From positions 1-36,465 of the forward strand of contig JANQML010000378.1 of assembly GCA_028280105.1 (NCBI GenBank): a stretch of DNA of 36,465 bases, in the 5' to 3' direction. This stretch comes from Desulfobacula sp. (GTDB lineage Bacteria; Desulfobacterota; Desulfobacteria; Desulfobacterales; Desulfobacteraceae). Of the stretch, positions 1 to 8,457 are shown one piece after another; the stretch's first letter is position 1; each line of letters opens with the position of its first letter. The translations under genes and the position numbers were made by a program. The notes under the pieces are model-generated. The model did not search any database, was not told the DNA's origin, and saw only the letters and a list, made by a program, of their open reading frames with translations.

Positions 1-92
1 AACAGGCAAAAAACGGCAGCCTGGATCAATTCGACGTGTACATTAAAAATCTGGAAACCAAAGTAAACGCATTGGCCCTCCATACCGGATGA
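1..92 (+). CDS. C-terminal tail of an unidentified upstream protein (partial)
   Basis: The frame beginning at base 3 is open from the window edge to a TGA at 90-92 and encodes about 29 residues, ending in the hydrophilic, probably helical stretch NLETKVNALALHTG. The other two forward frames close earlier (64-66 and 44-46). The gap to the next start is 19 bases, so it is probably cotranscribed with the response-regulator phosphatase. A histidine-phosphotransfer or kinase C-terminus would fit this context, but nothing in the short tail identifies the family. Confidence 0.5.
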   Translation, partial: QAKNGSLDQFDVYIKNLETKVNALALHTG

Positions 93-111
93 CCATTAAT
101 AAAGGTTTGCC

Positions 112-1233
112 ATGACAGAGAAACAGCCTTACACGGTGTTGGCCGTTGACGACAATTTGCTGAATCTAAAGTTAATTGAAAAATCATTAACCAAAGAAGG
201 GTATCAGATATACTCTGCACAAAACGGCCCTGATGCAAGGGCGATTGCGAACGATAAGTTGCCGGACCTGATTCTTTTGGATATTGAGATGCCGGGGGAA
301 ACCGGATTTGACGTCATTGAAAAACTTAAATTAAATGCGGAAACCAATTCAATTCCCGTTATTTTTTTAACCGGTGTCAGCGAAGTGGACGCCAAACTGA
401 GAGGGTTTGAGCTGGGGGCGGTTGATTATATCACCAAACCGTTTCATCCCCTGGAGGTTCTGGCACGGGTCAGGATTCATTTAAAGCTTTCCATTGCGAC
501 CAACTCATTAATAACGGGACAGGCCGATAAACTCAGGCAGATCACCGAAGCCCAGGAGTCCATGCTGCCCCAGCCCCAAGACTATCCGGATCAGCGGTTC
601 GGTGCATACTACAGGGCGCTAGAAGAAGCCGGGGGAGACTTTTATGATATTTTGACCATATCAGAGAAGATTACCGGTTATTTCCTGGCTGATTTCTCAG
701 GCCATGATATCAAAACCAGTTACCTCACCGCTTCGGTAAAGGCCTTGCTGGCCCAGAACTGCACCCCTGTTTATTCTCCGGCCGAGAGTATCAAAATGAT
801 CAACGATGTGCTGGTTGAAATCCTGCCGGAAGGAAAATACCTGACCGCATGCTATATCCATATCAACCGGACGACAAGAAAGCTGACGTTGATCAATGCA
901 GGCCATCCGCCCGCGGTCTGTCTGCCGGTTGATAAGGCCCCGTTTCTGATCAAAACAGACGGAGATGTGCTGGGTATGTTTAAAGATGTCCATCTGGGTA
1001 TTCAGAGAATCGATGTAAATCCCGGGGATAAGGTGTTTATATATTCTGACGGCCTGATTGAATCCGCAGATGACCAGGTCACTTGGGCCGGCGGAGCGGA
1101 CCTGCTTTTGCCGGTTATACGAAAAATAAAGACCGAACCCTATGACCAGGCCCCTCAAGCCCTGATCGATAAGCTCTTCGATAAGAAATCAGTGCCTGAA
1201 GACGATATTGTCGTGCTCTGCGTGGAGGTATAG
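112..1233 (+). CDS. Response regulator fused to PP2C (RsbU/SpoIIE-type) serine phosphatase
   Basis: The 373-residue protein has an N-terminal receiver domain (about 6-122) with acidic residues D13/D14, phospho-acceptor D57 in LLDIEMPG, T87 and K109. A PP2C-type phosphatase domain (about 160-373) follows, with metal-binding motifs GGDFYD (174-179), ADFSGHD (193-199), NAGHPP (262-267), SDGLIES (312-318) and a terminal EDDIVV. Proteins of this design dephosphorylate an anti-sigma-factor antagonist (STAS protein) when the receiver is phosphorylated. The next gene, 3 bases downstream, is an RsbW-like kinase, so the two probably form a partner-switch module. No STAS protein is visible in the window; it may be upstream or elsewhere. 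The start is the first ATG, preceded by a weak AAGG. Confidence 0.9.
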   Translation: MTEKQPYTVLAVDDNLLNLKLIEKSLTKEGYQIYSAQNGPDARAIANDKLPDLILLDIEMPGETGFDVIEKLKLNAETNSIPVIFLTGVSEVDAKLRGFELGAVDYITKPFHPLEVLARVRIHLKLSIATNSLITGQADKLRQITEAQESMLPQPQDYPDQRFGAYYRALEEAGGDFYDILTISEKITGYFLADFSGHDIKTSYLTASVKALLAQNCTPVYSPAESIKMINDVLVEILPEGKYLTACYIHINRTTRKLTLINAGHPPAVCLPVDKAPFLIKTDGDVLGMFKDVHLGIQRIDVNPGDKVFIYSDGLIESADDQVTWAGGADLLLPVIRKIKTEPYDQAPQALIDKLFDKKSVPEDDIVVLCVEV

Positions 1234-1236
1234 GCA

Positions 1237-1674
1237 ATGACCAAAGAAAAAAGGAATCTGAATATTGAATATGCCGAAAAGTCGGTTCGCATCACATTCC
1301 AATCCGATCTGGCGCAGATTGATGCCGTGGTCAAAGAAGCCGTTGATTACCTGCGTTCAAAACTCAATGACATAAAAGAGCATCTGTTCGCCGTTAATCT
1401 GGTTTTACGGGAGGGGCTGACCAACGCTGTCCGGCACGGCAATGCCAATGAGATCCTGAAAAAGGTTACACTTTTATTAGATCTTCATGATCAGACCCGG
1501 ATTAAGATCGTGATTGAGGACGAAGGAGAAGGGTTTGACTGGAAAAGCCATCGAAATAAAAGATTTCCGGAGGGTCAGGACCACGGTCGCGGCATGCTCA
1601 TCATGGATGCCTATTTCACCGGTTACTCTTACAACGACAAGGGGAATGTTCTGTATCTTGAATTAAAACTATAA
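1237..1674 (+). CDS. RsbW-like anti-sigma factor / serine kinase (HATPase_c_2)
   Basis: This is a 145-residue single-domain ATPase of the GHKL class. Visible are the N box with E59 and N63 in LREGLTNAVRHGN (57-69), the G1 box DEGEGF (95-100) and a G2-like stretch GRGMLIMD (117-124). Family members phosphorylate a STAS antagonist and sequester a sigma factor or another target. It begins 3 bases after the phosphatase gene, and its Shine-Dalgarno GGAGG lies inside the end of that gene, so translation is coupled. The sigma factor or output partner cannot be identified from the window. Confidence 0.88.
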   Translation: MTKEKRNLNIEYAEKSVRITFQSDLAQIDAVVKEAVDYLRSKLNDIKEHLFAVNLVLREGLTNAVRHGNANEILKKVTLLLDLHDQTRIKIVIEDEGEGFDWKSHRNKRFPEGQDHGRGMLIMDAYFTGYSYNDKGNVLYLELKL

Positions 1675-1702
1675 GTTTAACCGTTTTAACGACTCCGTAG
1701 CA

Positions 1703-1722
1703 CAACCCTAACGCAACCCTAA
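1703..1722 (+). repeat. Two-copy 9-base direct repeat with 11-base period upstream of pstB (possible PhoB-type site)
   Basis: CAACCCTAA occurs at 1703-1711 and again at 1714-1722, a spacing of exactly 11. PhoB and other OmpR-family regulators bind tandem half-sites with an 11-base period, and phoB lies in the operon downstream. The unit does not match the enterobacterial Pho box (CTGTCAT). It is roughly 90 bases upstream of a TATAAT hexamer (1811-1816) that lacks a good -35. The rest of the 1675-1937 interval is AT-rich without an ORF. Confidence 0.35.
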
Positions 1723-1937
1723 TAAAATAGCTATACAACTTGTTTTCATCGTTTACATTGTTAATTCGTGTGAAAAAATAAGCATCTTTACTAATGTTAA
1801 AAAAATAATTTATAATAAGGTATGATGAATCAAGTCTGCTGTATTTTTAAGACACGAGTCCAATACCCGGCTGTTAAAACTCCTTTCAAGTATGGCATTG
1901 TTCTGTTAATTGATGAGAAATGTTAAGGACTAAATTA

Positions 1938-2699
1938 ATGGAACCCCACAAAAAAATGCGCACAACCGGGCTTGATTTTTTTTATAAAAATTTTCAGGCG
2001 CTTGAAAATATATCCATCGGTTTTGAAAAGAATAAAGTCACGGCGTTGATCGGACCTTCCGGCTGCGGTAAGAGTACGTATTTAAGGTGTCTGAACCGGA
2101 TGAACGACCTGATTCCGGGAATGAGGATTAAGGGCGATGTACTGCTGGACAGCCGGGATATCTACGATAAGTCTGTTGATGTGATGAAATTGAGGCGCCG
2201 GGTCGGTATGGTATTTCAAAAACCCAATCCGTTCCCCAAATCCATATTTGAAAACATTGCCTATGGATTACGGGTTAAAGGCGTTAAGGGGAAGCACCAA
2301 ATTACCCGGATCGTTGAGAACAGTCTGAAACAGGCTGCCGTATGGGATGAGGTAAAAGACCGGCTGGATGAATCGGCCCTGGGTTTATCCGGCGGGCAGC
2401 AGAAGCGGCTGTGCATCGCCAGGGCTCTGGCCGTTGACCCTGAAGTCCTGCTTATTGATGAACCGACATCGGCACTTGACCCCATTGCCGCAGAAAAAAT
2501 CGAAAGGCTGATCAACCAATTGTCCAGCCGGTTGACCATCATTATTGTAACCCATAATATGCAGCAGGCGGTACGGGTATCTGATCGAACCGCGTTTTTT
2601 TTAATGGGCAGGCTGATTGAAATCAATGATACTGATACCCTGTTTACCAAACCGGCAATCAAACAGACGGAAGACTATATTACCGGCCGGTTCGGTTAA
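1938..2699 (+). CDS. pstB: Phosphate ABC transporter ATP-binding protein PstB
   Basis: The 253-residue ABC ATPase has Walker [10 protein letters not shown] (39-47), a Q-loop in [11 protein letters not shown] (92-102), signature LSGGQQKRL (150-158), Walker [14 protein letters not shown] (170-182) and H-loop H206. The NPFP segment after the Q-loop and the overall length are typical of PstB, which drives high-affinity phosphate import and joins PhoU and PhoR in phosphate sensing. The start at 1938 is chosen because TAAGGA lies 8 bases before it; an in-frame ATG at 1920 has no comparable site. phoU, phoB and phoR follow, but pstS, pstC and pstA are not adjacent, so the rest of the transporter must be encoded elsewhere if present. 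Confidence 0.93.
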   Translation: MEPHKKMRTTGLDFFYKNFQALENISIGFEKNKVTALIGPSGCGKSTYLRCLNRMNDLIPGMRIKGDVLLDSRDIYDKSVDVMKLRRRVGMVFQKPNPFPKSIFENIAYGLRVKGVKGKHQITRIVENSLKQAAVWDEVKDRLDESALGLSGGQQKRLCIARALAVDPEVLLIDEPTSALDPIAAEKIERLINQLSSRLTIIIVTHNMQQAVRVSDRTAFFLMGRLIEINDTDTLFTKPAIKQTEDYITGRFG

Positions 2700-2731
2700 A
2701 CAGCATTTTGATGGGGATAAAGGAGAACAAC

Positions 2732-3379
2732 ATGTCAGGATATCTGCATAGAGAAATCGACAAGATAAAAAAAGAGATTCTTTCTTTAGGAGCCATGGTG
2801 GAAGACCGGTTCCGCAAAGCAATCATCGCGGTAACCACGGAAGATATCGAACTGGCCCAAACGGTTATTGATACGGATTATCAAATTGATGAGCGTGAAA
2901 TCGAGGTGGAAGAAGAATGCCTGAAAATCCTGGCACTTCACCAGCCCGTTGCCACGGATTTAAGATTTATCGTCGCCGTGATAAAGATTAATAACGACCT
3001 GGAGCGAATCGCAGACTATGCATCAAACATTGCCCAACGGTACAAGACCAGCCGGGATGATGCGGATAAGTTTAAATATGACTATACCCTGATGGCCAAC
3101 ACAGCGTCAAAAATGTTGAAAATGAGCCTGGATGCGTTGGTCCGAATGGATGTGGATATGGTATATGAGGTCAGGAATATGGACAAAAGTGTCAACCTCA
3201 TGAGAAATGAGGCCTATGATGCCATGAAGGATGATATCCGAAAAGAACCTGCCATGGTGGGAAAGATCATCAATATGTACCTGATCTCGCGGCATATTGA
3301 ACGTGTCGGTGATCACACCAAAAATATTGCCGAAGAAGTGATTCATCTGATTGACGGCGAAATCATCCGGCATACCTAA
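2732..3379 (+). CDS. phoU: Phosphate signalling regulator PhoU
   Basis: The 215-residue all-helical protein is a tandem of two three-helix PhoU domains. Each carries the family's acidic metal-binding signature: E/D-rich helix ending in DLRFIVAVIKINNDLERIADYA in the first half and ISRHIERVGDHTKNIAEEV in the second. PhoU links PstB activity to PhoR, keeping the Pho response off when phosphate is plentiful. The start is ATG 2732, with AAAGGAG ending 6 bases before it; the upstream TTG and ATG at 2708-2713 are not needed. It lies 32 bases after pstB. An 86-base gap with a possible promoter separates it from phoB. Confidence 0.93.
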   Translation: MSGYLHREIDKIKKEILSLGAMVEDRFRKAIIAVTTEDIELAQTVIDTDYQIDEREIEVEEECLKILALHQPVATDLRFIVAVIKINNDLERIADYASNIAQRYKTSRDDADKFKYDYTLMANTASKMLKMSLDALVRMDVDMVYEVRNMDKSVNLMRNEAYDAMKDDIRKEPAMVGKIINMYLISRHIERVGDHTKNIAEEVIHLIDGEIIRHT

Positions 3380-3407
3380 TCCGGATATACGGAAAACGAT
3401 TATAAAA

Positions 3408-3435
3408 TTGACAGGTAAAGACCATATTATAAGAT
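3408..3435 (+). promoter_or_regulatory. Candidate sigma70-type promoter for phoB-phoR
   Basis: A perfect TTGACA (3408-3413) is followed after 16 bases by TAAGAT (3430-3435), 30 bases before the phoB start. It would allow phoBR expression independent of the pstB promoter. The -10 matches the consensus at only four of six positions. Confidence 0.35.
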
Positions 3436-3465
3436 AAAAAAACCAATAATCATCAGGAAAAGAAA

Positions 3466-4152
3466 ATGTCAAAAGAGACGATTTTAATAGTTGACGATGA
3501 AGAGGATATTATTGAGTTGATCAAGTATAACCTGAAGACCGAAGGGTATATGGTATTGACGGCACAGACCGGCGAAAAGGCCATCCAGATCGCCCGGCAG
3601 TCCCAGCCGGACCTGATGGTGCTGGATCTGATGCTGCCCGGTATCGACGGTCTTGAGGTGACCCGTTATCTGAGAAACCATGAGATGACCCGGGATCTCC
3701 CCATTGTCATGCTGACGGCAAAAGGCGAGGAAGCCGATGTGGTCACCGGTCTGGAGCTGGGTGCCAACGATTACATTTCAAAGCCGTTCAGCCCCAAGGT
3801 TTTGGTTGCCCGGATCCGGTCCATACTCCGGCGGCGGTCCAAGGGAGATGATTCTGCCGATAAGATTCGTCAGGAAGGCAGCATGACCATTGACCGGGCC
3901 CGGCATATTGTTTCCATTGAAGGGGAAAGAATCGATCTGACCCTGTCTGAATTTGAGCTGCTCTCCTTCCTGTCCGATAAAAAGGGCTGGGTGTTTACCC
4001 GGAGCCAGATTGTCGACGCCATTCACGGCGAAAACTATGCGGTTACGGAACGCAGCATTGATGTGATTATCGTGGGGCTGAGGAAAAAGCTGAAACAATA
4101 TGCCTCTCACATTGAAACCGTCCGGGGTGTGGGGTACCGGTTTAAGGAGTAG
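3466..4152 (+). CDS. phoB: Phosphate regulon response regulator PhoB (OmpR family)
   Basis: The 228-residue protein has a receiver domain (1-120) with D10/D11, phospho-acceptor D54 in MVLDLMLPG, T84 and K106. A winged-helix DNA-binding domain (about 135-228) follows, with the OmpR-family stretches LSEFELLSFLSDKKGWVFTR and VRGVGYRFKE. Its position between phoU and a PhoR-type kinase identifies it as PhoB/PhoP, activator of phosphate-starvation genes. The start follows a purine-rich AGGAAAAG. The kinase gene begins one base after its stop codon, so the pair is cotranslated. Confidence 0.92.
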   Translation: MSKETILIVDDEEDIIELIKYNLKTEGYMVLTAQTGEKAIQIARQSQPDLMVLDLMLPGIDGLEVTRYLRNHEMTRDLPIVMLTAKGEEADVVTGLELGANDYISKPFSPKVLVARIRSILRRRSKGDDSADKIRQEGSMTIDRARHIVSIEGERIDLTLSEFELLSFLSDKKGWVFTRSQIVDAIHGENYAVTERSIDVIIVGLRKKLKQYASHIETVRGVGYRFKE

Positions 4153-4153
4153 G

Positions 4154-5980
4154 ATGGAAAAAAAAAAGAAACTGATCTGGCAGATTTTTCCATCTTTTTT
4201 AATTATTACCCTTGTTTCGATGACAGCGGTTACGCTGTATGCAACCGATTATTTTAAGCGTTTTTTTCTGAATAATTCTGAAAAAGAGCTGACCACCCAA
4301 ACCTTACTGCTGCAGAAAAAGTTTATCCATATTCTGAAATCCGAGCCGGACCGGCTGGATCAGATTGATCCCCAATGCAAAGAGATCGGACAAGAGACAG
4401 GTACGCGTGTCACGGTTATCCTTCCCTCCGGTGTGGTGGTCGGCGATTCGTTCGGTGATATTGATGCCATGGAAAATCATATGGACCGGCCTGAAGTCAG
4501 CGCAGCCTTTAGTGGAGAGAAGGGAATATCCATCCGTTACAGCGCCACACTGGATAAGAATATGATGTATATCGCCCTGCCGGTGATTGACGGCGACACC
4601 ATTCTGGCGGTTGTCAGAACGGCTGTTTCCGTTTCCGCCATAGACAGGGAACTGCGGGAAATCCGGAATAATATTCTCTTTGCCCTTGTATTGACAACCC
4701 TTGCTGCAACCATTGTCAGCTTGTGGGTGACCCGGAGAATCACACGTCCCATTGAGCAGATGAAAAACGGTGCGGCACAATTTGCCGGCGGGAACCTTAA
4801 CACCCGGATGGCGGTTCCTTCATCCGAGGAATTGTCTGAGCTGGCCGTGACCATGAACCGGATGGCTGAAAATATGGATGAAAAGATCAAGGATTTCAAA
4901 AACCGGAGCATGGAGCTGGAGGCTGTCCACAGCAGTATGCAGGAGGGGGTCATCGCCATTGACAGGGATGAAAAAATTATCACTGTCAACTCAGCCGCCG
5001 CACGGATTTTGGATTTTCCGCCCATGAGATTGAAGGATCGATATATTCTCGAAGTCGTTAGAAATGTCGAGTTCCAGTCTTTTATCCAGCGGGCTCTTTC
5101 CACCAATGAACCGGTCGAAGACGATATCATCGTTCAAAAGGAGGAAAGCACCATTCTTAACATTCATTCCACGGCATTGTACGATACCCATAAGCTGAGA
5201 ATGGGAACCCTCATCATCTTTCATGATATCACGCGCATTCGCCGTCTTGAAACCATGCACAAGGACTTTGCCGCCAATGTTTCCCATGAATTAAAAACCC
5301 CGCTGACCGCCATTAAGGGATTTATTGAAACCCTTCAGGAGATGATGTCTTCCAATGATACCAATCAGAGCATCCATTTTTTAAAGATTATTGAAAAGAA
5401 TGTGAACCGGTTGATTAACCTGATTAACGACCTGTTGGTCCTGTCCAGGCTCGAACGTCTGGAAGGGACGGATATCCGGTTTGAGAGGCAGCCGCTGCTC
5501 TCCTTGATCCAGGCCGCGGTTAACACGTGCCAGACCCGTATCCGGGACAAGCAGATGCAGGTGGCCATTGACTGCTCTGAAGATTTGGATGTTATGGTGG
5601 ACACCGTTCTCATGGAGCAGGCCATCATTAACCTTGTGGATAATGCGGTAAAATACTCGCCTGAATCCTCCAAAATTTTTATTGAGGCTGAAAAAAAAGA
5701 TGAAAAAATCGATATCGCCATCCGGGATCAGGGACGGGGGATTGATCAGGATCATCTGCCCAAGATCTTTAACCGGTTTTACCGGGTGGATAAAGCCAGG
5801 ACCCGGAACGAAGGCGGAACCGGCCTCGGGCTTGCCATAGTCAAGCACATCGTCCAGTATCATCAGGGATCGGTCCATGTCCGAAGTGTGAAAAAAGAGG
5901 GCTCGGTTTTTACCATTCGAATCCCGGCAGCCGGATTGATGGCGGCAAACGGTTCAGAGGATACCGGTAAATATGCTTAA
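4154..5980 (+). CDS. phoR: Phosphate-responsive sensor histidine kinase PhoR
   Basis: This is a 608-residue membrane histidine kinase. It shows a first TM segment (about 8-30), an extracytoplasmic sensor region (31-170), a second TM (about 173-192) and a HAMP linker (193-245). A PAS domain (about 252-365) precedes the HisKA domain with phospho-acceptor H378 in FAANVSHELKTPLTAIKG, and the ATPase domain has N493 (N box), DQGRGI (525-530) and GTGLGLAI (555-562). PhoR phosphorylates PhoB when phosphate is limiting. The start ATG 4154 has AAGGAG just inside the end of phoB. The sizeable extracytoplasmic domain resembles the Bacillus-type PhoR rather than the short enterobacterial sensor. The gene is convergent with the next one, with 7 bases between. 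Confidence 0.92.
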   Translation: MEKKKKLIWQIFPSFLIITLVSMTAVTLYATDYFKRFFLNNSEKELTTQTLLLQKKFIHILKSEPDRLDQIDPQCKEIGQETGTRVTVILPSGVVVGDSFGDIDAMENHMDRPEVSAAFSGEKGISIRYSATLDKNMMYIALPVIDGDTILAVVRTAVSVSAIDRELREIRNNILFALVLTTLAATIVSLWVTRRITRPIEQMKNGAAQFAGGNLNTRMAVPSSEELSELAVTMNRMAENMDEKIKDFKNRSMELEAVHSSMQEGVIAIDRDEKIITVNSAAARILDFPPMRLKDRYILEVVRNVEFQSFIQRALSTNEPVEDDIIVQKEESTILNIHSTALYDTHKLRMGTLIIFHDITRIRRLETMHKDFAANVSHELKTPLTAIKGFIETLQEMMSSNDTNQSIHFLKIIEKNVNRLINLINDLLVLSRLERLEGTDIRFERQPLLSLIQAAVNTCQTRIRDKQMQVAIDCSEDLDVMVDTVLMEQAIINLVDNAVKYSPESSKIFIEAEKKDEKIDIAIRDQGRGIDQDHLPKIFNRFYRVDKARTRNEGGTGLGLAIVKHIVQYHQGSVHVRSVKKEGSVFTIRIPAAGLMAANGSEDTGKYA

Positions 5981-5987
5981 TCTTAAT

Positions 5988-6833
5988 CTATATGGCGGCA
6001 AACAATTTCCAGGCATTTTCTCCCAGCACCCGCTTTTTTTGCTCTTCTGAAAGATCTGTCCGGTTCAACTCGTTATAATATCGGTCAGGCGGCAGTAACG
6101 GATAATCGGTTCCCAGAAGGACTTTATCGATCACTCCGGCACTAACCGCCAGATTGTAGATCACGGGGTCATACAGAAAAGGGGAGGCAGCCGTGTCATA
6201 CCAGATATTTTTCAAAACGGATTTGGCTTCCTTTTTCATGATATTATAAAAGAAAAGTCCGCCGCCCCAGTGGGCCAGAATAATTCGGTTTTCAGGGAAT
6301 GCTTTGGCCAGCCCGTAAATCTGTTCAATGGTAATCGGTGTTTTTCCCGGATAGGAATGCCCCACCGGTTCATTGGTATGGATCATACAGGGCTTGTTGC
6401 CGTTTGCTTTTAAGACAGCCATGACCGGTGCCAGTGCGGACAAAGCGTTTTGATCGATTCCTGTCAGGTAAAATGCCAGCTCACCGGCACCGGACAAACC
6501 GGCATCCAGGCACCGTTGCGTCTCATCTGCCGCCCCCTCCCAGGTAACGTCAAAACAGGCCAGTCCCCTGATCCGGGCCGGATAGGCACGGACCGATTCT
6601 ATGATGACATCATTATTTTTTTGGGTATATTCGGGATTCCGCCAGGGAAATCCGCAGACCACGCTGATGTCCACCCCGTGTTTGTCCATGGATATCAACA
6701 CCTCATCGACGGTGTTGATGGCGGATCCGGGAGAGTCGTAAAGCAATTTGAATTCCGGTTCATTTTCAAAAAAAACGGATCGGTCCTGCTTGACCGAATC
6801 CGGAAATATATGCACGTGCGTATCAATGATCAT
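5988..6833 (-). CDS. Amidohydrolase-family metal-dependent hydrolase (TIM barrel)
   Basis: The 281-residue protein starts with the metal-binding motif DTHVHIF (H6, H8). Late in the chain it has LAHWGGG and GTDYPLLPP, supplying the further histidine and the catalytic aspartate of the amidohydrolase_2 family (COG2159). Members hydrolyse or decarboxylate small aromatic or cyclic acids; no substrate can be assigned here. It is a single gene convergent with phoR and divergent from the tetrapyrrole operon. The start is the first ATG of the frame on this strand. Confidence 0.85.
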   Translation of the reverse strand: MIIDTHVHIFPDSVKQDRSVFFENEPEFKLLYDSPGSAINTVDEVLISMDKHGVDISVVCGFPWRNPEYTQKNNDVIIESVRAYPARIRGLACFDVTWEGAADETQRCLDAGLSGAGELAFYLTGIDQNALSALAPVMAVLKANGNKPCMIHTNEPVGHSYPGKTPITIEQIYGLAKAFPENRIILAHWGGGLFFYNIMKKEAKSVLKNIWYDTAASPFLYDPVIYNLAVSAGVIDKVLLGTDYPLLPPDRYYNELNRTDLSEEQKKRVLGENAWKLFAAI

Positions 6834-6865
6834 GGGTATATTCCTAAAATTGAAAGGCTTAGATA

Positions 6866-6894
6866 TTGAAAAATATCCAGGTGCAATATATACT
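6866..6894 (+). promoter_or_regulatory. Candidate promoter of the siroheme/heme operon
   Basis: TTGAAA (6866-6871) and TATACT (6889-6894) are separated by exactly 17 bases and lie about 42 bases before the first gene of the operon. Both hexamers match the sigma70 consensus at five of six positions. Confidence 0.62.
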
Positions 6895-6935
6895 AATTAA
6901 CTTTTGCAGACAAGGTATTCGTAACAAGGATATAG

Positions 6936-7586
6936 ATGAAATATTTTCCGTTATTTTTGGATATAGACGGTAAATCCTGCCTGGTTGTCGGCGGTGGAGA
7001 GGTCGGGGCAAGAAAGGCCGGAACCCTTGACCGATGCGGAGCCGGGGTGACGGTTGTCAGTATGGCGTTTTCAGAGCGGTTCAAGGCAATGGCGCATCGG
7101 ATCACCTGTATTAGAAAAAAATATGAACCCAGTGACATTGAAGGGATGAGCCTTGTCTTTGCCGCAACCGATAATGCCCGGTTAAACCGCCGGATTCAAA
7201 AGGATGCCCGGGAGCGGAGTGTCTGGTGCAATGTGGCGGACGGACCGGGACACTCGGATTTTATCCTCCCTTCCGTTGTAGAGCGGGGCGATCTGATTCT
7301 GGCCGTATCCACTTCCGGATCCAGCCCGGCCCTGGCCAGAAAGATCCGATTGGAACTGGAAGAGATGTTCGGCCCTGAATATGAAAAGATACTCCGGGTC
7401 ATGGGGGGGATAAGAAAAAAACTATTGGCTTCCGGCCATGCGCCGGAGACACACAAAAAATTATTTTACACATTGATCGAATCCGGGATGCTGGAGTGGA
7501 TCAAAGACGATGAGACAGACAGAATCAACATCTTCCTCGCCGACCTGCTGGGCAAAGATTACACCTATCAGGAACTAGTCTCTTAA
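6936..7586 (+). CDS. Precorrin-2 dehydrogenase / sirohydrochlorin ferrochelatase (CysG N-domain, Met8-like)
   Basis: The 216-residue protein has an N-terminal Rossmann fold with the NAD motif VVGGGEVGARKAG (17-29), the family signature NVADGPGHSDFILPSVVERG (99-118) and the characteristic STSGSSPALAR (125-135). It corresponds to the stand-alone dehydrogenase/chelatase part of CysG, without the uroporphyrinogen methyltransferase. It makes sirohydrochlorin and siroheme, the cofactor of dissimilatory sulfite reductase, and in sulfate reducers sirohydrochlorin can also feed alternative heme synthesis. AAGGA lies 5 bases before the start. It is followed at 11 bases by ccsB and then hemA, a typical tetrapyrrole gene order. 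Confidence 0.9.
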   Translation: MKYFPLFLDIDGKSCLVVGGGEVGARKAGTLDRCGAGVTVVSMAFSERFKAMAHRITCIRKKYEPSDIEGMSLVFAATDNARLNRRIQKDARERSVWCNVADGPGHSDFILPSVVERGDLILAVSTSGSSPALARKIRLELEEMFGPEYEKILRVMGGIRKKLLASGHAPETHKKLFYTLIESGMLEWIKDDETDRINIFLADLLGKDYTYQELVS

Positions 7587-7597
7587 AGGAGCATCAT

Positions 7598-8431
7598 ATG
7601 ACCTTTCAAACCTCGAATATGGTACTGCAGATTGCAACTATATTCTATTTTTCTTCAATGGCCGGTTACCTGTTTTATTTATTCAGGCAAAAAGATATGT
7701 TTCAAAAAGCGGCTTTTATTTTGACCTGTGCAGGTGTTGCCGCCCATTTAATTAGTATCTGCATATATACGGCATCCGAATCCCACCTGCCGATTCAGAA
7801 TCTGGTTCAGAGTCTGTCCCTGGCCGCATTTTCCATTGGATCCATGTTTATCTTCTTCCAGTATAAATTTGATTTGAAAATCCTGGGTGTGTTTGCATCC
7901 ATTCTGGTGTCGATGATTATGCTGGCCGTCTGGGTGCTGCCCGATGCGCCGGTGGAGAAAAACACGGCTTTAACAGGCTTTTGGTTCTATTCTCATATTA
8001 TTCTGGTCTTTGCAGGGGAGGCGGCCCTGGCAATGGCATGCGGTGCCGGTATCCTGTATCTGCTCCAGGAAAAGGGCATAAAAAGCAAGACACCCGGATT
8101 CTTTTTTAAGCGCCTGCCATCCCTGGATTTTCTGGATAATGTAGGATATACCTGCCTGACCATCGGGTTTACCATGCTGACCATTGGACTGGTCACCGGG
8201 TTTATTTACGCAAAAGCCATCTGGGGGCGGTTCTGGAGTTGGGATCCCAAAGAGGTCTTTTCCGTCGGTTCCTGGTTGATCTATGCGGTTTTGCTTCATC
8301 TAAGACTTTCTTCCGGATGGCGGGGGCGAAAATCAGCTATCATGGCCATTGTCGGTTTTTTTATTCTCGCCTTTACTTTCCTGGGGGTTAATATGCTGTT
8401 GGGCGGGCATCATCAGGAGTTTACAAAATAA
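7598..8431 (+). CDS. Cytochrome c assembly protein, CcsA/CcsB-HemX type
   Basis: The 277-residue protein is very hydrophobic, with about eight membrane spans. It contains the tryptophan-rich motif WGRFWSWDPKE (209-219) of the heme-handling cytochrome c synthase family. Candidate heme-ligand histidines are H50, H133, H234 and H271/H272. The family presents heme to apocytochrome c in system II, or in the HemX branch tunes HemA abundance. Its position directly between the siroheme synthase domain and hemA fits the HemX/CcsB-like type found in front of hemA in many bacteria. AAAGGAG precedes the start at a good distance. Which of the two roles applies cannot be decided from sequence. Confidence 0.85.
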   Translation: MTFQTSNMVLQIATIFYFSSMAGYLFYLFRQKDMFQKAAFILTCAGVAAHLISICIYTASESHLPIQNLVQSLSLAAFSIGSMFIFFQYKFDLKILGVFASILVSMIMLAVWVLPDAPVEKNTALTGFWFYSHIILVFAGEAALAMACGAGILYLLQEKGIKSKTPGFFFKRLPSLDFLDNVGYTCLTIGFTMLTIGLVTGFIYAKAIWGRFWSWDPKEVFSVGSWLIYAVLLHLRLSSGWRGRKSAIMAIVGFFILAFTFLGVNMLLGGHHQEFTK

Positions 8432-8457
8432 CCCCGGTTTAGGGTGAACTATTCATT

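Noticed and set aside
697-1158. 153-residue minus-strand frame within the PP2C phosphatase
   Set aside because: The plus-strand frame carries all phosphatase motifs; the antisense product has no family features.
1759-1926. Five TGTTAA hexamers between 1759 and 1926
   Set aside because: The spacings (36, 77, 32 and 17) show no consistent period, and the interval is AT-rich, so chance is a sufficient explanation.
4537-5130. 197-residue minus-strand frame within phoR
   Set aside because: It is a shadow of phoR, which has complete kinase motifs in its own frame; the antisense translation is rich in serine and arginine with no recognisable domain and no ribosome binding site.
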